Shown here in pieces: positions 36,248-45,736 of a DNA stretch of 64,000 nt (within the stretch, counting starts at the first letter, position 1; each line of letters begins with the position of its first letter). This DNA is from Pseudomonas fluorescens. GTDB taxonomy: Bacteria > Pseudomonadota > Gammaproteobacteria > Pseudomonadales > Pseudomonadaceae. The stretch spans positions 62,001 to 126,000 of the forward strand of contig NZ_CABVIR010000006.1 in assembly GCF_902498065.1 (NCBI RefSeq). Reading direction: 5' to 3'. The position numbers and the translations under genes are program-made. The notes beneath the pieces are model-generated. The model ran no database searches and was not told the DNA's origin. It was given only the letters and a program-made list of their open reading frames with translations.

Positions 36248-37848
36248 AGCTGCTTGCCGTCCGCCGTTTGTTGCGCATCCAGCGCGTTGTGATTCGCTAC
36301 CGCCTCGATGACCTGCTGTTCGCCCTGCCGCTGCCGTGGTTTCTGCTGGCGCTGCGCTACGCCCTGCCGTGGCGCTGGTTCCCGCGCAAGCCGCTGGACC
36401 TGAGCCGGGGCGCGCGATTGCGTCTGGCGCTGCAGGACCTGGGGCCGATTTTCATCAAGTTCGGGCAGATCCTGTCCACCCGCCGCGACCTGCTGCCGGA
36501 AGACATCGCCGATGAGCTGATGAAGCTGCAGGACCGCGTGCCGCCGTTCGATTCGCAAGTGTCGATCAAGCTGATCGAAGAACAACTCGGCAAAAAGATC
36601 AGTGAAGTATTCAGCCGTTTCGACGTTGAACCGCTGGCCTCGGCGTCGGTGGCGCAGGTGCATGCCGCGCAGTTGAAAACCGGTGAAGAAGTCGTCGTCA
36701 AAGTGATTCGCCCCGGCCTGAAGCCAATCATCGCGCAAGACCTGGCGTGGTTGTTCATCCTCGCCCGCGCAGCAGAAAAACTCTCGGCGGATGCGCGCCT
36801 GCTGCACCCGGTGGACGTGGTCCAGGACTACGAAAAAACCATCTACGACGAACTCGATCTGCTGCGCGAGGCGGCCAACGCCAGCCAGTTGAAGCGTAAC
36901 TTCGAAGGCTCGCCGCTGCTGTACGTGCCGCAAGTCTATTGGGATTGGTGCCGACCGAAAGTGCTGGTGATGGAGCGCATCTACGGCATTCAGGTCACCG
37001 ACCTAGCGACCCTCGCCGACCAGCGTACCGACATGAAAATGCTCGCCGAACGCGGCGTGGAGATCTTCTTCACCCAGGTGTTCCGCGACAGTTTCTTCCA
37101 CGCCGACATGCACCCCGGCAACATCTTCGTCAGCACCGTCAACCCGTGGAGCCCGCAGTACATTGCGATCGACTGCGGCATCGTTGGCAGCCTGACCCCG
37201 GAAGACCAGGATTACCTGGCGCGCAACCTGTTCGCGTTCTTCAAACGCGATTACCGGCGCGTGGCGCAATTGCACATCGACTCGGGCTGGGTGCCGGCGG
37301 AAACCAAACTCAACGAATTCGAAGCGGCGATCCGTACCGTTTGCGAACCGATCTTCGAAAAACCGTTAAAAGATATTTCCTTCGGCCAGGTGCTGATGCG
37401 CCTGTTCCAGACCGCTCGACGCTTCAACATGGAAGTGCAGCCACAGCTGGTCCTGCTGCAAAAAACCCTGTTGAACATCGAAGGGCTGGGCCGTCAGCTA
37501 TACCCGGACCTCGATCTGTGGAACACCGCGCAACCGTTCCTCGAGCGCTGGATGCGCGAGCGTGTCAGCCCCAAAGCCCTGCTCGGTAACGTGCAGAGCC
37601 AATTCGAACAACTGCCGCACCTGGCCAACATGGCGCGCGATCTGCTCGAACGCATGTCACAGCCCCACGCTTACGACCCGCCGCCCCCGTGGCATCGACG
37701 TCGGGACGACTGGTTCCTGCGCCTGCTCGGTACCGCGCACCTGGCCGGCGGCGCAATACTGGCCATGGGCGGTCCGTTGAACGAACTGGCCTACTGGCCG
37801 GCCGGAATCATGATGGCCGTCGGTTTGTATCTGGTCGTTCGCCGATAG
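36244..37848 (+). CDS. ubiB: ABC1-family ATPase/kinase-like UbiB
   Basis: Atypical protein-kinase-like membrane protein needed for ubiquinone biosynthesis. Its 534 aa include the KxGQ motif (FIKFGQILSTR, about residue 74), the Ala-rich nucleotide loop region (ASASVAQVHAA), catalytic-loop FFHADMHPGN, and two C-terminal membrane helices (about 495-533). Overlaps ubiJ by 4 nt. Confidence 0.97.
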   Translation: MKLLAVRRLLRIQRVVIRYRLDDLLFALPLPWFLLALRYALPWRWFPRKPLDLSRGARLRLALQDLGPIFIKFGQILSTRRDLLPEDIADELMKLQDRVPPFDSQVSIKLIEEQLGKKISEVFSRFDVEPLASASVAQVHAAQLKTGEEVVVKVIRPGLKPIIAQDLAWLFILARAAEKLSADARLLHPVDVVQDYEKTIYDELDLLREAANASQLKRNFEGSPLLYVPQVYWDWCRPKVLVMERIYGIQVTDLATLADQRTDMKMLAERGVEIFFTQVFRDSFFHADMHPGNIFVSTVNPWSPQYIAIDCGIVGSLTPEDQDYLARNLFAFFKRDYRRVAQLHIDSGWVPAETKLNEFEAAIRTVCEPIFEKPLKDISFGQVLMRLFQTARRFNMEVQPQLVLLQKTLLNIEGLGRQLYPDLDLWNTAQPFLERWMRERVSPKALLGNVQSQFEQLPHLANMARDLLERMSQPHAYDPPPPWHRRRDDWFLRLLGTAHLAGGAILAMGGPLNELAYWPAGIMMAVGLYLVVRR

Positions 37849-37928
37849 CCAGTTGTGCGATCCACTGGCACACTGTTTGAACGTTGGACTCTGCTAATGA
37901 AGTGCGGAGCCCGCTGTCGGAGTCGAAG

Positions 37929-38330
37929 ATGAAAAACTGGCTGGACGAGATCAAGTGGGACGCCGACGGCCTGGTGCCGGCAATCGCCCAGGATCACAAG
38001 ACCGGGCGCGTCCTGATGATGGCCTGGATGAACCGAGAAGCACTGGAACTGACCGCTGCCGAAAACCGCGCCATCTACTGGTCACGTTCCCGTGGCAAGT
38101 TGTGGCGCAAGGGTGAAGAGTCCGGCCACGTGCAGACCCTGCATGAGATGCGCCTGGACTGTGACGCCGACGTGATCATCCTGATGGTCGAGCAGATCGG
38201 CGACATTGCCTGCCATACCGGGCGGCAGAGCTGCTTCTATCGCGTCTTCGAGAACGGCGACTGGAAAACCGTCGACCCGGTTCTGAAAGACCCGCACGCC
38301 ATCTATTCCGCAGGACACACACATGAGTGA
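37929..38330 (+). CDS. hisI: Phosphoribosyl-AMP cyclohydrolase
   Basis: Third step of histidine biosynthesis. Its 133 aa hold the metal-binding DCDADVI (Asp triad) and CHTGRQSC. Start at ATG 37929 (KNWLDEIKWD); the frame continues 15 codons upstream without conserved sequence. Separate from HisE, as usual in pseudomonads; overlaps hisE by 8 nt. Confidence 0.96.
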   Translation: MKNWLDEIKWDADGLVPAIAQDHKTGRVLMMAWMNREALELTAAENRAIYWSRSRGKLWRKGEESGHVQTLHEMRLDCDADVIILMVEQIGDIACHTGRQSCFYRVFENGDWKTVDPVLKDPHAIYSAGHTHE

Positions 38331-38655
38331 CACTCTGACCCGACTGGCCGAGGTACTGGAAGCGCGCAAAGGCGCCGCCGCCGACAGCTCGTACGTTGCC
38401 AGCCTTTACCACAAGGGCTTGAACAAGATTCTGGAAAAGGTCGGCGAAGAGTCGGTCGAAACCATCATTGCCGCCAAGGACGCCGCCATCAGCGGCGACT
38501 GCAGCGATGTGATCTACGAGACCGCCGATTTGTGGTTCCACAGCATGGTCATGCTCGCCCAACTGGGTCAGCATCCACAGGCTGTACTCGATGAACTGGA
38601 CCGTCGCTTCGGTCTGTCCGGACACGTAGAGAAAGCCTCGCGCCCGTCCGCCTGA
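38323..38655 (+). CDS. hisE: Phosphoribosyl-ATP pyrophosphohydrolase
   Basis: Second step of histidine biosynthesis, 110 aa, all-alpha MazG-like fold with the EExxE-type metal motif (KVGEESVETIIAA) and the ETADLWFH helix. Translationally coupled to hisI and upstream of tatABC. Confidence 0.96.
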   Translation: MSDTLTRLAEVLEARKGAAADSSYVASLYHKGLNKILEKVGEESVETIIAAKDAAISGDCSDVIYETADLWFHSMVMLAQLGQHPQAVLDELDRRFGLSGHVEKASRPSA

Positions 38656-38681
38656 ACAACTAATTAGAGAGGAGCAGCAAC

Positions 38682-38960
38682 ATGGGCATTTTTGACTGGA
38701 AACACTGGATCGTCATCCTGGTTGTTGTCGTGCTGGTGTTCGGCACCAAGAAACTGAAAAACCTCGGCACTGACGTCGGCGAGTCGATCAAGGGCTTTCG
38801 CAAAGCCATGAACGATGACGAAAAAACGGCCGACCCAACCGTGACCCCGGCTCAACCGGTTCCACCTGTTCAGCCACAAACCACGCAGTCCGTGAATCAG
38901 CCGCACACCATCGACGTGCAGGCGCAAAAAGTCGAAGAGCCGATCCGCAAAGACGTGTGA
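38682..38960 (+). CDS. tatA: Sec-independent translocase subunit TatA
   Basis: Pore-forming subunit of the twin-arginine translocase, 92 aa: an N-terminal membrane helix (about 6-21), the FGTKKLKNLGTDVG hinge and amphipathic helix, and a polar Pro/Gln-rich tail. AGAGAGGAG-type ribosome site upstream. First gene of tatABC, 26 bp after hisE. Confidence 0.95.
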   Translation: MGIFDWKHWIVILVVVVLVFGTKKLKNLGTDVGESIKGFRKAMNDDEKTADPTVTPAQPVPPVQPQTTQSVNQPHTIDVQAQKVEEPIRKDV

Positions 38961-38970
38961 GCACTGACTA

Positions 38971-39429
38971 ATGTTTGGTATCAGCTTCTCTGAACTGCTG
39001 CTCGTCGGCCTGGTGGCCCTGCTGGTGCTGGGTCCCGAGCGTCTGCCGGGCGCTGCGCGCACCGCCGGCCTGTGGGTCGGGCGTCTGAAGCGCAGCTTCA
39101 ACGCGATCAAACAGGAAGTTGAACGTGAAATCGGTGCCGACGAGATTCGTCGGCAACTGCACAACGAGCACATTCTGTCGCTGGAGCAGGAGGCGCGGAA
39201 GATTTTCACGCCGACTCAGCAGGAAGCCACACCGGTTCAGCCGGTGGTGGAACAAACGATTCATGCGTCGACAACAGAATCCGCGCCTGCTGCACCGACG
39301 GAAACCGCGAAAGCTGTCGATGCGGTTGAAGCGGCGCCGGTTGTGGCGCATGCAGAACCCGTTGCTCCTGCCGCCGCGCCGATAACGCCGGCTCCTCACG
39401 ACACCACTTTGCCGCCGCGAGTCTCATGA
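38971..39429 (+). CDS. tatB: Sec-independent translocase subunit TatB
   Basis: Part of the TatBC twin-arginine signal receptor, 152 aa: FGISFSELLLVG membrane helix with the conserved Glu8, the LGPERLPG hinge, a long amphipathic helix to about residue 75, then an Ala/Pro-rich tail. Overlaps tatC by 4 nt. Confidence 0.95.
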   Translation: MFGISFSELLLVGLVALLVLGPERLPGAARTAGLWVGRLKRSFNAIKQEVEREIGADEIRRQLHNEHILSLEQEARKIFTPTQQEATPVQPVVEQTIHASTTESAPAAPTETAKAVDAVEAAPVVAHAEPVAPAAAPITPAPHDTTLPPRVS

Positions 39430-40220
39430 GCGATCTCCCAGAAAACGACCAGCACATGCCGCTGGTTTCGCACCTCACCGAGTTGCGTACCCGCCTGCTG
39501 CGCTGCGTAGCGGCGATTTTCATCATCTTCGCCGGGTTGTTCGCCTTCACCCAGCAGATCTACACCTTCGTCTCCACGCCGCTGCGCCAGTATCTGCCAG
39601 TTGGTGCGACGATGATCGCCACCGACGTGTCGTCGCCTTTCCTGACGCCGTTGAAGCTGACCATGATGGTGTCGCTGTTCCTCGCGATTCCTGTGATCCT
39701 GCATCAGATCTGGGGCTTCATCGCGCCGGGTCTGTACAAGCATGAAAAGCGCATCGCGGTGCCGTTGCTGGTATCGAGCATCATGCTGTTCTACGCCGGC
39801 ATGGCATTCGCCTATTACCTGGTGTTCCCGCTGATCTTCAAATTCTTCGCCGCCGCCACCCCGGCCGGCGTGGAAATGATGACCGACATCAGCAGCTACC
39901 TCGACTTCGTCATGACGCTGTTCTTCGCCTTCGGCGTGGCGTTCGAAATCCCGGTGGCCGTGGTGCTGCTGGTGTGGATCGGCGTGGTCGACGTCAAGTA
40001 CCTGAAGAAAATCCGCCCGTACGTGATCATCGGCTGCTTCGTGGTCGGCATGATCCTGACGCCGCCGGACATCTTCTCGCAGACGCTGCTGGCTGTACCG
40101 ATGTGGCTGTTGTTTGAAATCGGCATCCTGTTCGGCGGCCTGATCAGCAAGCGCGGCGACCATCCGGACGACCAGCCGGTTGACGATCACAACGACCAGC
40201 CGCCAGCGACCCAAGCGTGA
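39426..40220 (+). CDS. tatC: Sec-independent translocase subunit TatC
   Basis: Six-helix membrane receptor for twin-arginine signal peptides, 264 aa. Conserved SHLTELRTRLL at the N-terminus and the periplasmic-loop Pro/Glu residues (SPFLTPLKL; APGLYKHEKR) are intact. Followed by rsmE with a 4-nt overlap. Confidence 0.97.
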   Translation: MSDLPENDQHMPLVSHLTELRTRLLRCVAAIFIIFAGLFAFTQQIYTFVSTPLRQYLPVGATMIATDVSSPFLTPLKLTMMVSLFLAIPVILHQIWGFIAPGLYKHEKRIAVPLLVSSIMLFYAGMAFAYYLVFPLIFKFFAAATPAGVEMMTDISSYLDFVMTLFFAFGVAFEIPVAVVLLVWIGVVDVKYLKKIRPYVIIGCFVVGMILTPPDIFSQTLLAVPMWLLFEIGILFGGLISKRGDHPDDQPVDDHNDQPPATQA

Positions 40221-40924
40221 ACCTGCTGCTGCTTGAAGAGGCCGACTTCATCGCGGCCGACCGGGCGATCCTGCGTGATCGCCGGTTGACCCACATGCAG
40301 GAAGTCCACCGCTGTGAAGTGGGTGACAGCATGCGCGTCGGGCGTATCGGCGGCCTGATGGGCTCGGCCGAAGTGCTGCGCCTGGACGCCGACGAAGCCG
40401 AACTGCGCGTCACCCTCGACCAACCGCCACCAGCCAAGCTGCCGCTGACCCTGGTGCTGGCCCTGCCTCGGCCCAAAATGCTGCGTCGGGTGTTTCAGAC
40501 CGTGGCGGCCATGGGTGTGCCACGGATCGTCCTGGTGAACAGCTACCGCGTCGAGAAGAGCTTCTGGCAGACGCCGTTCCTCGAACCTGAAGCGATTCGC
40601 GAGCAACTGATCCTCGGCCTTGAACAGGCTCGGGACAGCGTGTTGCCTGAAATTGTCATCGAGAAACGTTTCAAACCGTTTGTCGAAGATCGACTGCCAG
40701 CAATTGCCGAAGGCACTCTGGGGCTGGTCGGCCATCCGGGCAATTACCCGCCCTGCCCCCGCGGTCTGGACGAACCGGTGACCCTGGCCATCGGCCCGGA
40801 AGGCGGTTGGATCCCCTACGAAATCGATCTGCTGGCCAAGTCCGGCCTGCAACCGGTGCAACTCGGCGAGCGCATCCTGCGCGTCGAAACTGCTGTCACT
40901 GCGTTGCTTTCGCGCCTGTTCTAA
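40217..40924 (+). CDS. rsmE: 16S rRNA (uracil1498-N3)-methyltransferase
   Basis: SPOUT-class methyltransferase for U1498 of 16S rRNA, 235 aa: N-terminal PUA-like domain and C-terminal trefoil-knot domain with IGPEGGW and LGERILRVETA. GTG start (40217) overlaps the tatC stop (GTGA). Confidence 0.95.
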   Translation: MNLLLLEEADFIAADRAILRDRRLTHMQEVHRCEVGDSMRVGRIGGLMGSAEVLRLDADEAELRVTLDQPPPAKLPLTLVLALPRPKMLRRVFQTVAAMGVPRIVLVNSYRVEKSFWQTPFLEPEAIREQLILGLEQARDSVLPEIVIEKRFKPFVEDRLPAIAEGTLGLVGHPGNYPPCPRGLDEPVTLAIGPEGGWIPYEIDLLAKSGLQPVQLGERILRVETAVTALLSRLF

Positions 40925-41056
40925 ACACCCCGCTCCCACAGGTCATCATTCACTTCGGATATCGCTTCGCTGTACATCGGTCCGCACCTTCAGATTCCCG
41001 CCCACCAGCCGATACACCTCCCATAAAACCAACTTGTGGTCCGTGGGAGTTGCAGT

Positions 41057-42973
41057 ATGTACCGATGGCTAGCCGAGAAACTGGGGAACGTCAGCGTCAA
41101 TCGCAAACTGGGTGTCGGCTTCGGTCTGGTGCTACTGCTGACGCTGTTGATCACCGTCACGGGCTGGACCGGCCTGAGTGACGTGGTAAGTCGCGGCGAT
41201 AAGCTGGGGTTCATTGCCAGCCTCAACGACTTGACCAAAGACTTGCGGCTGGCCCGCGTGGACTACGAAATGCGCCGTGGCGAACAGGGCCCGGGCGCCG
41301 TCAACGACCTGCTCGGTCAACTCGACACCGGGCTGAAAACTGCACGCACACTGATCGAGCAACCTGCCGATGCAGCCATGGTCGACCAGCAACTGGCCGC
41401 GGTCAGCGAGTACAAACAAGCCTTCGCCGCCATGACCCAGGCCGGCGCTAACCGCGAAGATGCTCGCAGCAAACTCGGCGCCAACGCCGATAACGCCGTC
41501 GCACGCGTGACTGAAGTCGAAAAATCCATGCAGCAGGGCGACAGCGTCGCCGATTTCAACGCTGTGGTTGAGGTCAGTAAATTGCTTCAACAAGCCCGCT
41601 ATCAGGTTCGCGGATACACCTACAGCGGCAAGGCCGACGCCGAACAACCGGCGCTGGATGCCATTGCCAATGCCCTGAACAGCCTCGACAGCCTTCCGTC
41701 AAAACTGCCGCAACAGCACACTGCCAATCTGCAACAGGCCAGCGAATCGCTCAAAGCCTACCGTGCCGCCGTCAGCCAGTTCCGTGACTCTCAGGTCGCC
41801 AGCGCCGCCGCGTTGAAACGCATGGCCGCTCAAGGCAACATCCTGATCGACGTCAGCAAAAAGCTCACCGCCTCGCAAACTATCGTGCGCGACACCGACG
41901 CCACGCGCGCCAAGAACATGCTGTTGCTGGCCAGCGCCCTCGCATTGGTCTTCGGTCTTTTTGCGGCGTGGGCTATCACCCGGCAGATCGTCATTCCGCT
42001 GAGTCAGACGCTGAAAGTGGCCGAGCGCATCGCCGCCGGCGACCTGACCCAGAACCTCGTTTCCGAGCGCCAGGACGAACTCGGCCAGCTCCAGCGCGCG
42101 ATACAAAGCATGACCCTGGGCCTGCGCGAGTTGATCGGCGGCATCAGCGATGGCGTCAGACAGATCGCCAGCGCCGCTGAAGAACTGTCCGCAGTCACCG
42201 AACAGACCAGCGCCGGGGTCAACAGCCAAAAGGTCGAGACCGATCAGGTGGCGACTGCGATGAACGAAATGACCGCCACCGTGCAGGAAGTCGCGCGCAA
42301 CGCCGAAGAAGCCTCCGAAGCCGCGCTCGCCGCCGATCAGCAGGCACGCGAAGGCGACAAGGTGGTCGGCGAAGCCATCGCTCAAATCGAACGCCTGGCC
42401 AAGGAAGTCGGCAACTCCACCGAAGCCATGGGTCATCTCAAACGCGAAAGCGACAAGATCGGCAGCGTGCTAGACGTGATCAAATCCGTCGCCCAGCAAA
42501 CCAACCTGCTGGCGCTCAACGCAGCCATTGAAGCCGCCCGCGCAGGCGAAGCCGGACGTGGTTTTGCGGTGGTCGCCGACGAGGTCCGCAGCCTGGCTCA
42601 GCGCACACAGAAGTCCACCGAAGAAATTGAAGAGCTGATCGTCGGCCTGCAAAGTGGCACCCAGCAAGTCGCGACCATCATGGACAACAGCCGCACCCTG
42701 ACTGACAGCAGCGTCGAACTGACCCGCCGTGCCGGTGGCTCACTGGAAAGCATCACACGCACCGTGTCGGCGATTCAGTCAATGAACCAACAGATCGCCG
42801 CGGCGGCCGAGCAGCAAAGTGCGGTGGCTGAAGAGATCAACCGGAGCGTGCTGAACGTACGCGACGTGTCTGAACAGACCTCGGCGGCGAGTGAAGAGAC
42901 CGCGGCCTCCAGCGTTGAGCTGGCGCGGTTGGGGACGCATTTGCAGATGCTGGTGGGCAAATTCAGAATCTGA
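41057..42973 (+). CDS. mcpK: Methyl-accepting chemotaxis protein with HBM ligand domain
   Basis: Transmembrane chemoreceptor, 638 aa: first membrane helix (about 17-38), a large periplasmic all-helical ligand domain of about 250 residues consistent with the helical bimodular (HBM) family, second membrane helix (about 290-310), HAMP domain, and the cytoplasmic signalling domain with the hairpin tip VAQQTNLLALNAAIEAARAG. HBM receptors of pseudomonads (McpS, McpK) sense TCA intermediates or 2-oxoglutarate. In PAO1 the gene right after rsmE is mcpK, hence the symbol; the ligand here is inferred. Start ATG 41057 has GGGAG 8 nt upstream. It ends the backbone before the AT-rich island. Confidence 0.88.
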   Translation: MYRWLAEKLGNVSVNRKLGVGFGLVLLLTLLITVTGWTGLSDVVSRGDKLGFIASLNDLTKDLRLARVDYEMRRGEQGPGAVNDLLGQLDTGLKTARTLIEQPADAAMVDQQLAAVSEYKQAFAAMTQAGANREDARSKLGANADNAVARVTEVEKSMQQGDSVADFNAVVEVSKLLQQARYQVRGYTYSGKADAEQPALDAIANALNSLDSLPSKLPQQHTANLQQASESLKAYRAAVSQFRDSQVASAAALKRMAAQGNILIDVSKKLTASQTIVRDTDATRAKNMLLLASALALVFGLFAAWAITRQIVIPLSQTLKVAERIAAGDLTQNLVSERQDELGQLQRAIQSMTLGLRELIGGISDGVRQIASAAEELSAVTEQTSAGVNSQKVETDQVATAMNEMTATVQEVARNAEEASEAALAADQQAREGDKVVGEAIAQIERLAKEVGNSTEAMGHLKRESDKIGSVLDVIKSVAQQTNLLALNAAIEAARAGEAGRGFAVVADEVRSLAQRTQKSTEEIEELIVGLQSGTQQVATIMDNSRTLTDSSVELTRRAGGSLESITRTVSAIQSMNQQIAAAAEQQSAVAEEINRSVLNVRDVSEQTSAASEETAASSVELARLGTHLQMLVGKFRI

Positions 42974-43012
42974 AGGAGCAAGCAACTGACACAAGATCAA
43001 TACCCGGATGAA

Positions 43013-43056
43013 GTGCCGACAGTTGAATTCTTTTCGAAACTATCAACTATCGGCAC
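43013..43056. repeat. Imperfect 14-bp inverted repeat at the island's left edge
   Basis: GTGCCGACAGTTGA (43013-43026) and TCAACTATCGGCAC (43043-43056) pair at 13 of 14 positions around a 16-nt loop, between the end of the chemoreceptor gene and the last gene of the exporter operon. No U-run follows on either strand. Confidence 0.7.
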
Positions 43057-43078
43057 ATTCCGAATTTAGTATGCCGAT

Positions 43079-43849
43079 TCAGCCTCCAATACTGTCGAAT
43101 CGATTGAACAGAGCATAAACAATTTTAATAACAAAAAATGATGTAACGCTCACTACAAGTAGAAAAACCGAAACAAACAAAGTCACCCCATTATACAGAG
43201 CGTCCAATGCGACGGAAGCAAACACAATCATTGGCAAAGCCGCGACCAGAAAATACAATACTATTTTCGAGTAAAACGTTGCAGGCAGCAATGCGAAGGT
43301 AAAAATTGACGCGTGAATATAATCAATAGGCAAATCACGCTGGGTAATGAAGGAGAACGAGTTAAAAGCCAATATAAAGGTAATGCTTGCCGCCACCCCT
43401 GCCACCAGCACAAGTAAATACAGAACAGTATTAGTCAAACTGAAAAAAAATGGCTGGAAATCAATTTTGTTCGATAAAATACAGATAACCACCAAGAGTA
43501 GAGCAACTAACAGGTAGTAAACCTGACACCACCGGAACAGAATCAGGACAAACAAATTAATAGGTCGAACCAGCAAAGCTTCCAGTTTCCCTTGCGTCAG
43601 TTGTCGAAAGAAGCCTGTGATTGCTGAGCTGAAAAAATTCACAAGCAAGCCTCCCAATGCATATGACATAAAAAAAATCATAAGCCAGTTGCCGTTGATT
43701 TCGTCAGCAGGTACAAATGAGCTTATTACGTCAAAAAAAACCAACTGCAGGCTGTAAAGCGTGAGCAATGCAAGCACTCCGCCTAACAAATTGATCTTAT
43801 ATCTCGCTTCTTCTTTTACCGCATTTTTGAACAGATTAATTATGTGCAT
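43079..43849 (-). CDS. ABC-2 type exporter permease (subunit 2)
   Basis: Integral membrane protein, 256 aa, six predicted helices, of the ABC-2 family (COG3694-like), which pairs with a second permease and one ATPase. Its N-terminal cytosolic segment is followed by helices at about 20-40, 55-78, 105-127, 137-165, 182-205 and 222-248. ATG 43849 immediately follows the stop of the preceding permease gene; the G-run before that stop (seven G in a row) serves as ribosome site. Last gene of the ligase-ABCF-exporter run. Probably exports the cluster's product; substrate unknown. Confidence 0.8.
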   Translation of the reverse strand: MHIINLFKNAVKEEARYKINLLGGVLALLTLYSLQLVFFDVISSFVPADEINGNWLMIFFMSYALGGLLVNFFSSAITGFFRQLTQGKLEALLVRPINLFVLILFRWCQVYYLLVALLLVVICILSNKIDFQPFFFSLTNTVLYLLVLVAGVAASITFILAFNSFSFITQRDLPIDYIHASIFTFALLPATFYSKIVLYFLVAALPMIVFASVALDALYNGVTLFVSVFLLVVSVTSFFVIKIVYALFNRFDSIGG

Positions 43850-44635
43850 TTACCCCCCCGCCCCCGAATATCTGCCAGTTGCAAATCTAAATATAACTTT
43901 GCAAGCCACTAGCATAATTAGAAACCAAACAATATAAAGACATATAAGCTCGATAAGCAAGCCACTGCTTGGACGCAGCAAGAACTCCGCTGGACCACTA
44001 ATGATCAGGCGAAACGGATTGTATCTCATTAAAGGCTGAAGGTAGTCAGGCCAATAAGCGATAGGTAATAGCGTGCCTCCCATAACGCTTGCCAGAACCA
44101 CTTGGAAGCTAAGTATCATATCGGGCCGCGTAAGCCAAAACGTCGAAAGCGACATTAAAAAGCCCAGCAAAAAACAAAAGAACAGATTTGTCATGCTTAA
44201 AACTACAAAACCCAAAACGCCTGTCCAGTCTCCTCCCGAAACCAACACAAAAATTGCGATAATCAATATAGGAGCATAATACAGGGCACTCTCTCCCAGA
44301 AAAACAAATAGATTATATTCGAAATAGCTTACTGGCTTAATAAAAATACCTTCCAACTGCCCTTCGTGGACATGGGTAGACACTCTCGATATAAGGTCGT
44401 AGGCATTATTCAAACGATTGAGCGCCAGTACAGCCACGTAATATAGATAAGTCTCTTCAAGACTATATTGCGATAATGCGCCAGCACTACCCTGATCATA
44501 GACAAATCGCCAAATTGCAAACTGTATAACGAATGGGACACCCGTCGCGACCACCAAATCCGTAATCAGCATAGACCGGTCCCTGTAAACCGACAGCAAC
44601 CCGGTTTGCGCAAGTTTGTAATAAGCAATACTCAT
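43850..44635 (-). CDS. ABC-2 type exporter permease (subunit 1)
   Basis: Six-helix ABC-2 family permease (COG4587-like), 261 aa from ATG 44635, which shares one base with the stop of the ATPase gene (TGATG). A GTG one codon upstream is also possible. Conserved features: the HEGQLEGIFIKPVS segment (common to these permeases: '...G.L...L..P') and a mid-protein GGTLLPIAYWPDYLQPLMRYNPF region typical of ABC-2 exporters. Works with the following permease and the ATPase at 44635-45657. Confidence 0.82.
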   Translation of the reverse strand: MSIAYYKLAQTGLLSVYRDRSMLITDLVVATGVPFVIQFAIWRFVYDQGSAGALSQYSLEETYLYYVAVLALNRLNNAYDLISRVSTHVHEGQLEGIFIKPVSYFEYNLFVFLGESALYYAPILIIAIFVLVSGGDWTGVLGFVVLSMTNLFFCFLLGFLMSLSTFWLTRPDMILSFQVVLASVMGGTLLPIAYWPDYLQPLMRYNPFRLIISGPAEFLLRPSSGLLIELICLYIVWFLIMLVACKVIFRFATGRYSGAGG

Positions 44636-45657
44636 CACGAGGATTCACCAGACCATGTTTTGAAAAGATTAACCACGTTATTCTCAAAATCTAACGGGGA
44701 TACTTCTAAATCATATAAACCTTCAGGAAACAAGTTGAAAACCGAACGCAACGATGCCTTGGGAACTAGATAGGTGATCTGATTCAACCCATCATTAAGA
44801 ATGCTTACGCCCTGAATCCTGTCCACAGCTCCTTTGAAAGCCAGGAGACCTGATTCACTTTGGGTCGAATCCTTTGTGCTAACTACCAATTTGACATTGG
44901 CTGTAAAATTCTCGCTTAAATCGCGCATAGAGCCATCAAATCGGATTTTACCTTTATCAATGATAACGGCATCATCACAGCAGGATTCGATATCACCCAA
45001 ATCATGACTCGTGAGAAACACCGAAAGACCACCATGCTTTCTTTTATAGTTTAGATACTTGCGTATTTCAAACTTCGACGTGACATCCAAGCCTACAGTT
45101 GGCTCATCTAAAAAGATTAGCTTTGGAGAATGCAAAAGATTCAACGTCAGCTCACACTTCACGCGCTCACCAAGACTAAGATTGCGCACAGGCTTGTGAA
45201 GAACGCGGCCAAGATTCAATGCATCAGTCAACTCATAAAGCCGCTCCCGATAGTCGCCATCTGCAATACTATAAATTTCTTTATAAGTATCTAGACTCGT
45301 TTTTACAGGGAGATCCCACCACAGAGATGTCTTATGTCCAAACACGACACCAATTTGTTTCAGAAACTCTCTTTGACGAAGACTGGGATCATATCCAAGA
45401 ACTCTCACACAGCCTGAACTTGGTTTTTGTATTCCACACAAAATTTTGATCAAGCTGGATTTACCCGCCCCATTAGGCCCGATAAACCCAACTGCCGCAC
45501 CACTGGAGACGGTAAGATCTATCGATTCCAAAGCCTTGAATGTAGTATATTTTGGTCTTATTAATTGCTGACACCAATCCGCAATACCCTCTGTCTCCCT
45601 GGCCAAGTAGTAGCTTTTGCAAACGGACTTCAAACTAATCAGAGTATCCATAGGCAT
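44635..45657 (-). CDS. ABC exporter ATP-binding protein
   Basis: Nucleotide-binding subunit, 340 aa (COG4586-like, DrrA-type with a C-terminal extension). Walker A GPNGAGKSS (about 60-68), signature LSLGERVKCEL, Walker B LIFLDEPTVGLD, switch His in TSHDLGD. Residues about 240-340 form the extra regulatory domain. AAGGA 7 nt before ATG 45657. AT-rich codons throughout. Expected to power the two permeases that follow without gaps. Confidence 0.88.
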   Translation of the reverse strand: MPMDTLISLKSVCKSYYLARETEGIADWCQQLIRPKYTTFKALESIDLTVSSGAAVGFIGPNGAGKSSLIKILCGIQKPSSGCVRVLGYDPSLRQREFLKQIGVVFGHKTSLWWDLPVKTSLDTYKEIYSIADGDYRERLYELTDALNLGRVLHKPVRNLSLGERVKCELTLNLLHSPKLIFLDEPTVGLDVTSKFEIRKYLNYKRKHGGLSVFLTSHDLGDIESCCDDAVIIDKGKIRFDGSMRDLSENFTANVKLVVSTKDSTQSESGLLAFKGAVDRIQGVSILNDGLNQITYLVPKASLRSVFNLFPEGLYDLEVSPLDFENNVVNLFKTWSGESS

Positions 45658-45736
45658 TTATGGTTCCTTAATAGCACGACATCTCTGGTCATTAAATTAT
45701 TTAAACTTTGGAAAGAGATTTGGACAAACTTGAAAA

